Part shown: in pieces, positions 53,391 to 63,221 of the stretch | Layout: each line of letters opens with the position of its first letter | Position numbering within the stretch: position 1 is the stretch's first letter | Assembly: GCA_016706365.1 (NCBI GenBank) | Contig: JADJJU010000006.1 | Coordinates: forward strand, 1-64,000 | Direction: 5' to 3' | DNA length: 64,000 bases | Source: Saprospiraceae bacterium | GTDB taxonomy: Bacteria; Bacteroidota; Bacteroidia; Chitinophagales; Saprospiraceae | Position numbers and translations under genes: made by a program | The notes under the pieces: model-generated | What the model was told of the DNA's origin: nothing | Seen by the model: only the letters and a program-made list of their open reading frames with translations | Database searches by the model: none

Positions 53391-55898
53391 ATGGCAGAGA
53401 ATTTGAGGGTAATTTCGGTCAATATCGAAGATCAGATGAAATCGGCTTATATCGACTACAGTATGTCTGTAATCGTGTCCAGAGCCCTTCCCGATGTGAG
53501 AGATGGATTAAAACCTGTGCACAGAAGAGTACTTTATGGGATGCATGAATTGGGACTTAGTTTCAATAAAGCCCATAAAAAATCTGCAAGAATAGTAGGA
53601 GAGGTGCTTGGTAAGTATCACCCGCACGGTGATTCTTCTGTCTATGACACTATGGTGAGAATGGCCCAGGAATGGTCTCTTAGATATCCATTGGTAGATG
53701 GACAAGGAAACTTTGGATCTATGGATGGCGATAGTCCTGCAGCTATGCGTTACACTGAAGCCAGATTGGCACGCATTAGTGATGAGATTTTAGGTGATCT
53801 TGAAAAAGAGACTGTTGATTTTGCTTACAATTTTGATGATACGCTTCAGGAGCCAACTGTAATGCCGGCTAAGCTTCCTAATTTGCTTGTAAATGGAGCA
53901 TCCGGAATTGCTGTCGGTATGGCTACTAATATGCTTCCTCACAATCTAAGTGAAGTGATTGATGGTATCAATGCAACTATTGATGATCCTGAAATCACTA
54001 TAGAAGGATTGATGAAATATATCAAAGCTCCCGATTTTCCTACAGGAGGAATTATCTACGGTGTCGAAGGAATCAAAGAAGCATTCGAAACAGGAAGAGG
54101 TAAGATAGTCGTCCGTGCTAAAACTGATATTGAAAATGATGGTCAGCGTGATATCATTGTCGTCACTGAAATTCCATATCAGGTCAATAAAGCTCAGTTG
54201 ATTGTAAAAATCGCTGAGTTAGTTACTGAAGAGAAAATCTCCGGTATCAGTGATGTGCGTGATGAGTCTGATAGAACTGGTCTAAGAATCGTTGTAGAAT
54301 TAAAAAGAGATGCGATTGGCAAAGTTGTACTGAGCCAATTGTTTAAATACACGCCGCTTCAGACATCTTATGGTGTTAATAACGTGGCTTTGGTGGGTGG
54401 TCGTCCTTTTACGCTAAATTTGAAGGATCTGATCGAAGAATTTATCAAATTCAGATTAGAAGTAATCGTTCGTCGTTCCAGATATGAATTGCGCAAAGCA
54501 GAAGAAAGAGCGCATATTCTGGAAGGACTGATAATAGCATTGGACAACCTTGACGAGGTGATTGCGCTGATTAGAGGCTCTGCCAATCCTGAAATTGCAA
54601 AAGAAGGATTGATTGCCAGATTTACACTTTCTGAAATCCAGGCAAAGGCGATATTGGAAATGCGTTTGCAAAGACTTACAGGTCTTGAAAGAGATAAACT
54701 AAGAGAAGAGTTTGAGAATCTCCAAAAACTCATCAACCGCCTGAAAGAAATTCTTGCAAGTGTAGAACTTCAGAGAAGTATTGTCAAGGATGAGCTCATT
54801 GAACTGAAAGAAAAATTTGGTGATGAGCGTCGTACTGCTATTACTGCTGCTGCCGGCGAAATCAGCATCGAAGATATGATTCCGGATGAGGAGGTGGTGA
54901 TTACAATATCCCATCTTGGCTACATCAGACGTACCAAAAGCTCTGAGTATCGCACTCAATCCAGAGGCGGCCGTGGCTCCAGAGGGTCGAAAGCGAGAAA
55001 TGAAGATTTCATTGAGCAAATGTTTATAGCTACAACTCATAATTACTTGTTATTATTCACGGAAAAAGGCCGTTGCTTCTGGTTACGTGTCTATGAAATT
55101 CCTGAAGCAAGCAAAGGGGCTACTGGAAGGGTTATTCAAAATATAATTTCCATTCCTCAGGATGATAAAGTCAAAGCTTATATTATTATCAAGGATTTGA
55201 ACGATACGGAGTTCAATGAAAATAACTTCATCATATTCTGTACCAGTAAAGGTATAATCAAGAAAACGCTTGTTGCTGATTATTCCCGACCAAGACAGAA
55301 TGGTATCAATGCTATCACCATTCACGATGATGATCAATTATTGGAGGCTAAACTGACCAATGGTTCAAACGAAATTGTTATTGCCAATAAAATGGGTCGT
55401 GCTATTCGATTCCCTGAAGCAAAAGTACGCCCAATGGGTAGAAACGCGGCAGGTGTGAAAGGAATAACACTGGGTGGATCGAATGATAAAGTTGTTGGAA
55501 TGGTCTGTGTGGATCCTGCCGATACGAGTGTAACATTGTTGGTCGTAAGTGAAAAGGGAATGGGTAAGCGTTCTGAACTGGAAGATTATCGCGTAACAAA
55601 TCGTGGTGGCAAAGGTGTAAAGACGATGAACATTAATGATAAGACGGGAGAGCTAATTGCCATCAAGTCAGTTCGTGATGACGAAGATCTTATGATTACG
55701 AATCGTTCAGGAATTATCATCAGAATGCCGCTTTCCGGTATCCGGGTCATGGGCCGGGCCACTCAGGGTGTAAGAGTCATTAAGCTGGATGGCAATGATA
55801 AGATCGCGGATGTGACTGTCGTGAATGCAGAACCTGAATCCGATAATGATGTTGATGATCAAACTGATCAGCCGGATATCGTTTCAACTGAGGAATAA
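53391..55898 (+). CDS. gyrA: DNA gyrase subunit A
   Basis: 835 aa. Winged-helix/tower domain with HRRVLYGMHELGLS, GKYHPHGDSSVYDTMVRMAQEW, VDGQGNFGSMDGDSPAAMRYTEARL (active-site Tyr in RYTE), then six C-terminal propeller blades (LGYIRRTKSSEYRTQSRGG, KMGRAIRFPEAKVRPMGR, NRSGIIIRMPLSGIRVMGR). The quinolone-determining Ser83 and Asp87 equivalents are both present (HGDSSVYD), so no resistance substitution there. The GyrA box is a variant (QSRGGRGSRG). It forms the A2B2 enzyme that introduces negative supercoils; gyrB is not in the window. A TPR gene follows. Confidence 0.97.
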   Translation: MAENLRVISVNIEDQMKSAYIDYSMSVIVSRALPDVRDGLKPVHRRVLYGMHELGLSFNKAHKKSARIVGEVLGKYHPHGDSSVYDTMVRMAQEWSLRYPLVDGQGNFGSMDGDSPAAMRYTEARLARISDEILGDLEKETVDFAYNFDDTLQEPTVMPAKLPNLLVNGASGIAVGMATNMLPHNLSEVIDGINATIDDPEITIEGLMKYIKAPDFPTGGIIYGVEGIKEAFETGRGKIVVRAKTDIENDGQRDIIVVTEIPYQVNKAQLIVKIAELVTEEKISGISDVRDESDRTGLRIVVELKRDAIGKVVLSQLFKYTPLQTSYGVNNVALVGGRPFTLNLKDLIEEFIKFRLEVIVRRSRYELRKAEERAHILEGLIIALDNLDEVIALIRGSANPEIAKEGLIARFTLSEIQAKAILEMRLQRLTGLERDKLREEFENLQKLINRLKEILASVELQRSIVKDELIELKEKFGDERRTAITAAAGEISIEDMIPDEEVVITISHLGYIRRTKSSEYRTQSRGGRGSRGSKARNEDFIEQMFIATTHNYLLLFTEKGRCFWLRVYEIPEASKGATGRVIQNIISIPQDDKVKAYIIIKDLNDTEFNENNFIIFCTSKGIIKKTLVADYSRPRQNGINAITIHDDDQLLEAKLTNGSNEIVIANKMGRAIRFPEAKVRPMGRNAAGVKGITLGGSNDKVVGMVCVDPADTSVTLLVVSEKGMGKRSELEDYRVTNRGGKGVKTMNINDKTGELIAIKSVRDDEDLMITNRSGIIIRMPLSGIRVMGRATQGVRVIKLDGNDKIADVTVVNAEPESDNDVDDQTDQPDIVSTEE

Positions 55899-56035
55899 TT
55901 TTTTCCTTTTTGATATTGCGGAAGTCTGGGATCGATAATGTCTAAGCTTTAACATATTATTAAGATACTATTCAGTAATAAAAAGGTCAGTATATTGCAT
56001 GCACAAAATGCAAATCAACTCAAAATCCATTTAGT

Positions 56036-57316
56036 ATGAAAAAGGTATTTCTTTTATTGGTAGTTTTTCTATCTGGTGTAAATGTATATGGCCAGGAAGA
56101 TATTAAAAAGATGGTGCGTACAGCAAAAAGAGCGCTGCAATCCTATAATCTTGATCAGGCAAATAATAAAGCAAAGCTCGATGAGGCAATAAAAACCATT
56201 GATGAGGTCGTAGCAAAACCAGAAGCTGCTGCTGATTTCGAAGCATGGTATACAAGAGGTCAGATTTACAATGAAGTAAATCTTGGTGATGGTCTGATGA
56301 AGAGCATCGATCCCTCTCACAAATCAAAAATGCCTGAAGCAGGTTATAAAGCATTGCAATCATTTATGAAGGCTTTAGATTTTGCTGTGAAAGGTTATGA
56401 AAAGAAAGATGCAGCTAAAGGTCTAAATGAAAGCATGCAGGGAGCTTTAGTGTATGGATATGACGTTTATACGGCAGGAGATCAGGGTGCTTCTCATGAG
56501 ATATTTAAAGCAATTTTAGATGCTCATGACAAATTGATCACAAATAAAGAAAAGAGCCCATTCAGCGAGGAAGAAGATCTGAATAATCAAATTTATATTG
56601 TAGGTGTCACTGCCCTCGGCTCCGGAAATAATGCAGCTGCATCAAAGTATTTAAATATGTTACTGGATAAGGGTCAGCATAAGCCTGAGATATACGATGC
56701 ACTTTACAAGCTGAATATAGAACTAAAGGATGAAGCCGCCGCCAACAAATATCTTCGTACTGGAAGAGAAAAATTTCCTGATGATGTGAATCTTTTATTT
56801 TCTGAAATTAATAATGCTTTGCGTCTGGGGAAATTAGATGAATTGGTATCCAGCTTAAAAACTGCCATAGAGAAAGAGCCAACAAATGTATCATTGTATA
56901 CTACTTTAGGTAATGTCTATGACAATCTTTTTCAAAAGGCAGACGATGCAGAAAAGAAGAAAATGTATTTCGACAGTGCATTCATATATTACACTAAAGC
57001 TTTAGAACTTAATCCTGACTCATTTGATGCAGTTTATAGTACGGGTGCACTTTATGATAACAGAGCAGCTGAAAAAACTACTCTTCTTCAGAAAATGGCA
57101 GATGATTATTCTGCTCCGGGGATTAAAAAATACAAAGAATTGCAATCAGAAATCAATGAAGTTTTCAAACAGGCACTTCCGTATTTTCTAAAAGCAGATA
57201 CTTTAAATAATAAAGATGCGAACACATTGATAGCATTAAAAGAGATTTATGCCCGACTTAATGACCTGGATAAGTCTAATGCTTATAAAGAAAGATTGGA
57301 TGCTTTAGAAAAGTAG
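56036..57316 (+). CDS. TPR-repeat exported protein
   Basis: 426 aa with a signal peptide (VFLLLVVFLSGVNVYGQ). Tandem helical repeats with TPR spacing (FEAWYTRGQIYNEVNLGDGLM, KPEIYDALYKLNIELKDEAAANKYL, TNVSLYTTLGNVYDNLFQKADDAE, AFIYYTKALELNPDSFDAVY, PYFLKADTLNNKDANTLIALK). Probably a periplasmic protein-interaction scaffold. It follows gyrA by 137 bp, a neighbourhood seen in several Bacteroidota, and is ended by a strong terminator. Confidence 0.85.
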   Translation: MKKVFLLLVVFLSGVNVYGQEDIKKMVRTAKRALQSYNLDQANNKAKLDEAIKTIDEVVAKPEAAADFEAWYTRGQIYNEVNLGDGLMKSIDPSHKSKMPEAGYKALQSFMKALDFAVKGYEKKDAAKGLNESMQGALVYGYDVYTAGDQGASHEIFKAILDAHDKLITNKEKSPFSEEEDLNNQIYIVGVTALGSGNNAAASKYLNMLLDKGQHKPEIYDALYKLNIELKDEAAANKYLRTGREKFPDDVNLLFSEINNALRLGKLDELVSSLKTAIEKEPTNVSLYTTLGNVYDNLFQKADDAEKKKMYFDSAFIYYTKALELNPDSFDAVYSTGALYDNRAAEKTTLLQKMADDYSAPGIKKYKELQSEINEVFKQALPYFLKADTLNNKDANTLIALKEIYARLNDLDKSNAYKERLDALEK

Positions 57317-57333
57317 CATTCTATGAATATTTT

Positions 57334-57371
57334 AAAAGCCTGATTCATGTATATGAGTCAGGCTTTTTTTT
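57334..57371 (+). terminator. Rho-independent terminator after the TPR gene
   Basis: A 15-bp stem (AAAAGCCTGATTCAT / ATGAGTCAGGCTTTT, one G-T wobble) with loop GTAT and a run of eight T. Confidence 0.92.
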
Positions 57372-57518
57372 GCCACTTGGGTAGGATTTTAGTTTCAATT
57401 ATCTGACTGGTTCCTGACTTTAATTGTTTGTAAAAGGCGTAAACAACCAGATTCGACCGGCGTTGGTTAAATTGCCTGATTTTATTTTACATTTTGGGAA
57501 TACCCGTCGATACTTGTG

Positions 57519-57581
57519 CAGCCCCACTGGGGCTGGATTTTTATCTTATCCAAGTTACAAAGGTCGGACCCCTCTGGGGTC
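57519..57581. repeat. Pair of GC-rich triloop hairpins
   Basis: CAGCCCC-ACT-GGGGCTG (57519-57535) and GACCCC-TCT-GGGGTC (57567-57581), 31 bp apart, in an otherwise AT-rich 358-bp gap with no gene. Similar short-loop GC hairpins occur at 29860-29909. They look like a dispersed palindromic element rather than terminators, as no T-run follows. Confidence 0.6.
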
Positions 57582-57729
57582 ATTTGTTCATTCCGATCAA
57601 TATAAAATATATTATTTGTAAGCCCATTTTCATTAGCATTACCAAATTGGGATTAATGCTTTGAAGCTTCGATCATCTACCATTTTTATTACTCAGTGGT
57701 TGACACCTTATTTCAAAAGAATGGTGACC

Positions 57730-59055
57730 TTAGCGCTGCATCAAATTGCCTGATATCCGCAGCATTTCTATTTCAAGCTGGCGCTTCAATAATTCTGTTT
57801 GGTATAATTGATTGGTAGCGGAGATGTTTAATAATTGAATTTCTCTGAACTCAATATCTGTGATCGCTCCCAGTCTGTAGCGTTGAACTGCAATGTCAAG
57901 ACTTTGTTTTGTAAAATCAACATTGGATGACTGCACTTGAAGGACCTGATCCAGAGATTTGTGCTGATCAATTAGAATGTCCAGCTGACGGGTTTGAAGT
58001 GTCTGTGATTCTTCCAGCTGCATTTTCAGGATTTCCCCATTGAGGCGGGTATTTTCTATCTCACGTTTGACATTATTACCATTAAATATATTTTGGTAAA
58101 GAGAAACACCAATGTTTGGACCATAGCCAAGATTCTGCTGAACGAAACCGGCGGGGTTTTGAGAAACATTGAAAGTAATTCCGCTTGTCAGTGTAAGGAC
58201 AGGCAATCTAAAACTTTTTGCCTCACTGATCATGTGCTCATTAATTCTTACCTGTGATCTTACTTGTTTCAATTGAATATTCTGATTCACAAAACTGCTA
58301 AGAATTTGATCGTATTCCGGCAATTCCGGCCAATTGATTGTGGTGTCGACAGTTATTTCAGTGCTTACTCTTAACTGAAGTGTCTGAGCTAATTGATTCT
58401 TCAGCATATCAAGTTGAATCAACTGATTCATCAAAGTAAGACTGTCATTATTATAATCAATTGTAGACTGCAGGGTAGAAACGCCGGCAGATGAACCTAT
58501 TTTTTCTTTAGATTCCGCCAGATCCAGACGTTCCCTGCTTAAGTTCAGACTTACTCTTGTAAGTTCAAGGAATTTCAACTGCTGCACAATTGAAAAGTAG
58601 TCATTCACTATGTCGGCTACAGTTTGCTCCATAACAGCCTGTCTTTCCAGCTCGCTTAGATCAACTGATTCTTCTAATCTTCTCTTGGCAGCCTGCATTC
58701 TGAATCCGTCAAAAAATACCCAATTAGCAAACACGCCTGAGTTGAAATTATTTGAATAAACATTATTCAGATTGACAGCTCTGTCATCAATGAATAACTG
58801 TCGTGTATTTGTCAAATTATTTGCTTGCCCGGCTTGAAGGAAAACACTGGGTAAGAATCCGGCATTTCCCAGAGTATTATTATTCCTTGCAATTTGAATG
58901 GAAATATCGGCTATTTTAATCCCGAAATTGTTCTCAAGCCCTATTTGGATAGCTTCATTTAATGTAATTTCTAAACGGGGTTTTTCCTGCGCTACAATTG
59001 TTGCTGATATAAAGCTGAATGTGCTTATTATCAGAATGTTGCTATATAGATTCAT
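57730..59055 (-). CDS. TolC family outer-membrane efflux protein
   Basis: 441 aa from the ATG at 59055, where the signal (MNLYSNILIISTFSFISATIVAQ) begins. Two long alpha-helical hairpin repeats (LNEAIQIGLENNFGIKIADISI, LELTRVSLNLSRERLDLAESKEKIGSS, VLQVQSSNVDFTKQSLDIAVQRYRLGAITDIEF) and short barrel strands match the OEP family. It forms the trimeric exit duct for the RND pump encoded just upstream, whose 3' end it overlaps by 14 bp. Confidence 0.92.
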   Translation of the reverse strand: MNLYSNILIISTFSFISATIVAQEKPRLEITLNEAIQIGLENNFGIKIADISIQIARNNNTLGNAGFLPSVFLQAGQANNLTNTRQLFIDDRAVNLNNVYSNNFNSGVFANWVFFDGFRMQAAKRRLEESVDLSELERQAVMEQTVADIVNDYFSIVQQLKFLELTRVSLNLSRERLDLAESKEKIGSSAGVSTLQSTIDYNNDSLTLMNQLIQLDMLKNQLAQTLQLRVSTEITVDTTINWPELPEYDQILSSFVNQNIQLKQVRSQVRINEHMISEAKSFRLPVLTLTSGITFNVSQNPAGFVQQNLGYGPNIGVSLYQNIFNGNNVKREIENTRLNGEILKMQLEESQTLQTRQLDILIDQHKSLDQVLQVQSSNVDFTKQSLDIAVQRYRLGAITDIEFREIQLLNISATNQLYQTELLKRQLEIEMLRISGNLMQR

Positions 59056-62055
59056 CTTCTGAACTGATTCTTTTCTTAGTGATTGAGAGATAAGCATAAA
59101 GGGCAGGGATCACAAATAAGGTTAATAACAAAGAGAATATCAAACCTCCAATGATTACCACACCCATTGGGATTCTGCTGGTTGCACCTCCTTCAAGAGC
59201 AAGTGCAATAGGAACTGCTCCCAGAATTGTAGCTAAACTTGTCATCAAAATGGGTCTCAATCTAAGTGTAGCAGATTCAATAACTGCCTCAAGTTTATTC
59301 ATACCCTGATCTTTCAATTGATTGGCAAATTCAACAATGAGAATACCATTCTTAGTTACGATACCAACCAAAACAATAATTCCGATCTGTGAAAATATAT
59401 TTAAAGTCATATCCATCATCCACAGGGACAAAACAGCTCCGGTCAAAGCCAGTGGAACCGTAAACATGATGATCAAAGGGTCAACAAAACTCTCAAACTG
59501 TGCTGCCAAAACTAAATACACCAGCACCAGTGATAATAGAAACGCGAATACAAGTGAATTTGAACTGTCTGCCAATTCTTTAGAAACTCCGGCCAAATCA
59601 GTTGAAAAAGTTTCGTCTAATACTTCAGAGGCAATGGATTGCATTTTTTCAATTCCCTGTCCCAGAGTCACACCGGGTGCGGGATTCGCAGATACTGTTG
59701 CTGACACATATCTATTGTAGCGATATAGCTGGGGAGGAGAGGAGGACTCCTTTAACTGAACTACATTATCCATTTGGATTAATTCTCCTCTGTTATTTCT
59801 GACATTCACAGTACTCAGATCAAGTGGCTTTTCGCGAAATTCTCTGTCTGCCTGACCGATCACCTGATATTGCTTACCATTAAGGATAAAATATCCAAAT
59901 CTCTGACTGCTAAATAATAGTTGTAAAGTCTGTGCAATATCCCTTACCGATACACCCAGGGCATTGGCTCTTTCTCTATCGATCGAAACTGTTAATTCTG
60001 GTTTATTGAATTTTAAATTCAGATCAGTTGCAATGAAGGCAGAATCAGAAGACGCTTTTTCCATGAATGCTGGAATCACTTCTTTCCCTCCAATGGTTTG
60101 CTCCTCTGGACTACAAAAATTCTGGCCAAATTGAATTGCCTGACCATTCCTGAGATCATATCAGCGATCTCTTTTTTGACTGCGAACCCGCTCTTCAGGT
60201 TCAACTAATGCAACTCTCACAAAACTTGCATTTACAGAAACAGAGCCACCGAAGCCGGGAGAAGTAACAGCTATAATAGAATTTTTTTCCGGAAGCGTAT
60301 CGACAATACCCAGCAGTTCCTGATTAAATTGATCCATGGTTTCATAAGATGTACCTTCAGGTGCGGTCGCAGATATTAAAAACCTGCTTTTGTCTTCCAT
60401 TGGAGCTAATTCTGAAGGTATTCCTCTTCCAAGAAAATATATTGTTATGACACAACCTGCTATTCCTACCAATGCCAACCATTTTGCTTTCATAAATCTG
60501 GTAAGGGAATTTCTATATCCCGATTCCATGCCGTTAAAGAATTTCTCCGTAATGGCATAAAATCTACTTTGCTTTTCTTTTTTACTCAAAATTCTTGCAC
60601 ACATCATAGGAGTCAGCGTTAGTGACACTATGGTTGAGATTATTACTGCAGCTGAAACCACCACTCCGAATTCTCTGAACAACCTACCAGTCAGACCTTC
60701 CAAAAATATTATCGGCATAAATACAGCTACAAGAGTTACTGTAGTTGATATAACTGCGAAAAAGATTTCTTTGGATCCTTTCAATGCTGCTTCCCGGGGA
60801 CTCAGCCCTTCCTCTATTTTTTTATAGATATTTTCCAATACCACAATGGCATCATCCACTACCAATCCGGTGGCTAATACTATTCCAAGAAGTGTTAGAA
60901 TGTTAATAGAAAATCCTGAAATGTACATTACAAAAAATGTCCCTATCAGAGATATTGGAATGGCAAGGATTGGGATTAGAGTAGTCCTGAATCTTCTGAG
61001 GAATAAGAAAATTACTCCATAACCCGAAGAAATGCCATCAGGATAGTGCTTTGAACTTCTTTGATTGCCTTCCGGATGCTGGTAGTGACATCAAAGGAAT
61101 AAACTAACTTGATATCATCAGGCATCTCTTTCTTTATTTGCTCAATACGTTCATAGACCCTGTCTGCAATTTCAATATAATTTGAACCCGGTTGTGGTGT
61201 AATTGCGATTCCAATTTGGGGTGTGCCTCCATTACCCCGAAGAATAGATCTTTCATTTTCAGGAAGTAATTGCGCTCTTCCCACATCTCTGAGTCGAATG
61301 GGAACTCCCAGGTTATCTTTAATAATGAGATCATTAAAATCCTCCTCAGTCTCCAATCTTCCAAAAGTGCGGATAGTCATCTCCGTATTCCTACCTTCCA
61401 TAACACCGGTCGGAAGTTCAATATTTTCCCTGTTAAGTGCTAGTTGAACATCTAATGGAGTTAATCCATAGGCGGCTAGTTTGGCCGGATCGAAAAGAAG
61501 TTTCATGGCAAATCTCTTTTCTCCCCAGATATTTACTGTAGAGACACCACTGATAGTCTGCAGCCTTTCTTTGAATAAGTCGTTGCCTATCTGACTTAGC
61601 TGAAGCAAATCTCTGGTATCACTTTGAACCAATACAGCAAGTATAGGATTGGCATCCGCATCCGCTTTTGATACAATGGGTGGATCTATATCCAGCGGTA
61701 ATCTTCTTAGGGAGCCTGAAACTTTATCCCTTACATCGTTTGCAGCATCATCCATATTGATACCCAAATCAAATTCTATAGTAATGTTGCTTCGACCTGT
61801 ACTACTAATGGAACTCATACTCTTGATTCCTGCTATCCCGCTAATGCTTGCTTCAATAGGTTCTGTAATCTGAGCATCAATAATATCAGCGTTGGCGCCT
61901 GCATAGTTGGTAGTTACTGAAACAACGGGAGGATCAACGCTTGGGTATTCTCTTACTCCCAGGTACAGAAAACCAATTACTCCAAAAAGTATGATTACAA
62001 TTGAAATAACAGTTGCCAGCACTGGTCTGTTGATGGACATGGAAGCCAGATTCAT
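59042..62055 (-). CDS. RND efflux transporter (AcrB/MexB family), interrupted by three frameshifts
   Basis: The three pieces form one pump of about 1,005 residues. Piece 1 (from 62055): MNLASMSINRPVLATVISIVIILFGVIGF, periplasmic docking/porter domains. Break near 61013-61025. Piece 2: VIFLFLRRFRTTLIPILAIPISLIGTF, ILTLLGIVLATGLVVDDAIVVLENIY (helix 4 with the Asp pair of the proton relay), FFAVISTTVTLVAVFMP. Breaks at a T-run, 60172-60177 (IADMISGMVRQFNLARIFVV lies between), and near 60106-60112. Piece 3: SLVLVYLVLAAQFESFVDPLIIMFTVPLALTGAVL, VTKNGILIVEFANQL. Proton-driven export of drugs or metabolites from the periplasm. Middle gene of the tripartite operon. Confidence 0.93.
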
Positions 62056-62059
62056 ATAT

Positions 62060-63097
62060 TTATTCTTTAGCTTTTAAAACTGCTTCCATGCCTTCACGCA
62101 ATTGCAGCAAACCTGATGTGACAATTGTATCTCCTTCATTTACTCCGCTTATAATCTGTACTTTTTCTGCAGTTCTGATTCCGGTTTCTACCAGTTCAAA
62201 ATTTACTTTTCCTCCTTTTAATTTCAGAACTTTCTGTCCTCTGATTTCAGGTACTAATGCCTGTGTTGGAACCATAATCGCATTTTCTACTTTATCTATC
62301 ATAAAATTGACGTTAGCAAAGGCACCTTTCTTGAGTTTACCAGCCGGATTGGCCGCAGTCGCTCTAATCTTGAATGTTCGGCTATTCACATTTATTTCTG
62401 AATCAACTGCATAGGTTTTTGCATTGAAGGTATCTCTCAAGCCCTCCACTGTGAACTGCAGAGTGGAATTTGGTTTTATAATTGAACTGTATTTTTCTGG
62501 TACAGAGAATTCAATTTTCATGGGTTGAGTCTGAGACAGTGTTGCGATGGCTTGGCCAGGCTGCACAAAACTTCCCAGACTGACGTCCCTAAGTCCAATT
62601 ATTCCGGAAAAAGGGGCTCTGATTTCTGTTTTATCAATTTGTGCTTTCAATAATGCGATATCTGCTTCAACTCTGAGAACTTCTGTTTGAGAAAGATCAT
62701 ATTCTTCCTGAGGGATGGCCTTAATTTTGAGTAATTCTGATTTTCTCCTGTTATCGACATTTGCCAGTTCCAAATTTACTTTGGCTTTGCTCATTCCTGC
62801 CTGCAATTCTGCATCATTCAATTTGACTAATAACTGGCCTTTCTGAACTGTTCGGCCTTCTTCAAAATTAATTCTGATAATTCTTCCCTGAATTTCAGGC
62901 AACAAAACTACCTCTTCATATGGAAGAATGTTACCAGTAATACTGATGATATTTTCAAGAGATTCCATTTTCGCTACAAAACCTTCTACAGCCAATGGGC
63001 CTTGGGGCGCATTGTTTGCATTTGCTGTTTCGACCTTTTTTTTACAGGAAGCAAATGAGATAAGGATTATCAACCCAAACAGTTTTGTCAAATTCAT
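62060..63097 (-). CDS. RND efflux periplasmic adaptor (membrane fusion protein)
   Basis: 345 aa. Lipoprotein-like signal (LFGLIILISFASCKKK). HlyD/AcrA layout: beta-barrel and lipoyl halves (YEEVVLLPEIQGRIIRINFEEGRTVQKGQLLVKLND), an alpha-hairpin (AKVNLELANVDNRRKSELLK), the second lipoyl half (IRAPFSGIIGLRDVSLGSFVQPGQAIATLSQ) and a membrane-proximal domain ending GVNEGDTIVTSGLLQLREGMEAVLK. It bridges the RND pump and the TolC-like duct. First gene of the operon; the next start is 4 bp downstream of its stop. Confidence 0.94.
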   Translation of the reverse strand: MNLTKLFGLIILISFASCKKKVETANANNAPQGPLAVEGFVAKMESLENIISITGNILPYEEVVLLPEIQGRIIRINFEEGRTVQKGQLLVKLNDAELQAGMSKAKVNLELANVDNRRKSELLKIKAIPQEEYDLSQTEVLRVEADIALLKAQIDKTEIRAPFSGIIGLRDVSLGSFVQPGQAIATLSQTQPMKIEFSVPEKYSSIIKPNSTLQFTVEGLRDTFNAKTYAVDSEINVNSRTFKIRATAANPAGKLKKGAFANVNFMIDKVENAIMVPTQALVPEIRGQKVLKLKGGKVNFELVETGIRTAEKVQIISGVNEGDTIVTSGLLQLREGMEAVLKAKE

Positions 63098-63221
63098 ATG
63101 GCAGTAAATCGATTGAAAAAAAATGAAAGCTGCGGTAAATTTAAAATAAAAGGCGAAGCTAAAGCTTTAGGTATTCACAATGATATAAAAAACAAACATT
63201 GAGATTATCTTAACACTTTGG

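Noticed and set aside
53391..55898. Quinolone-resistance substitution in gyrA
   Set aside because: The Ser83 and Asp87 equivalents are the susceptible residues.
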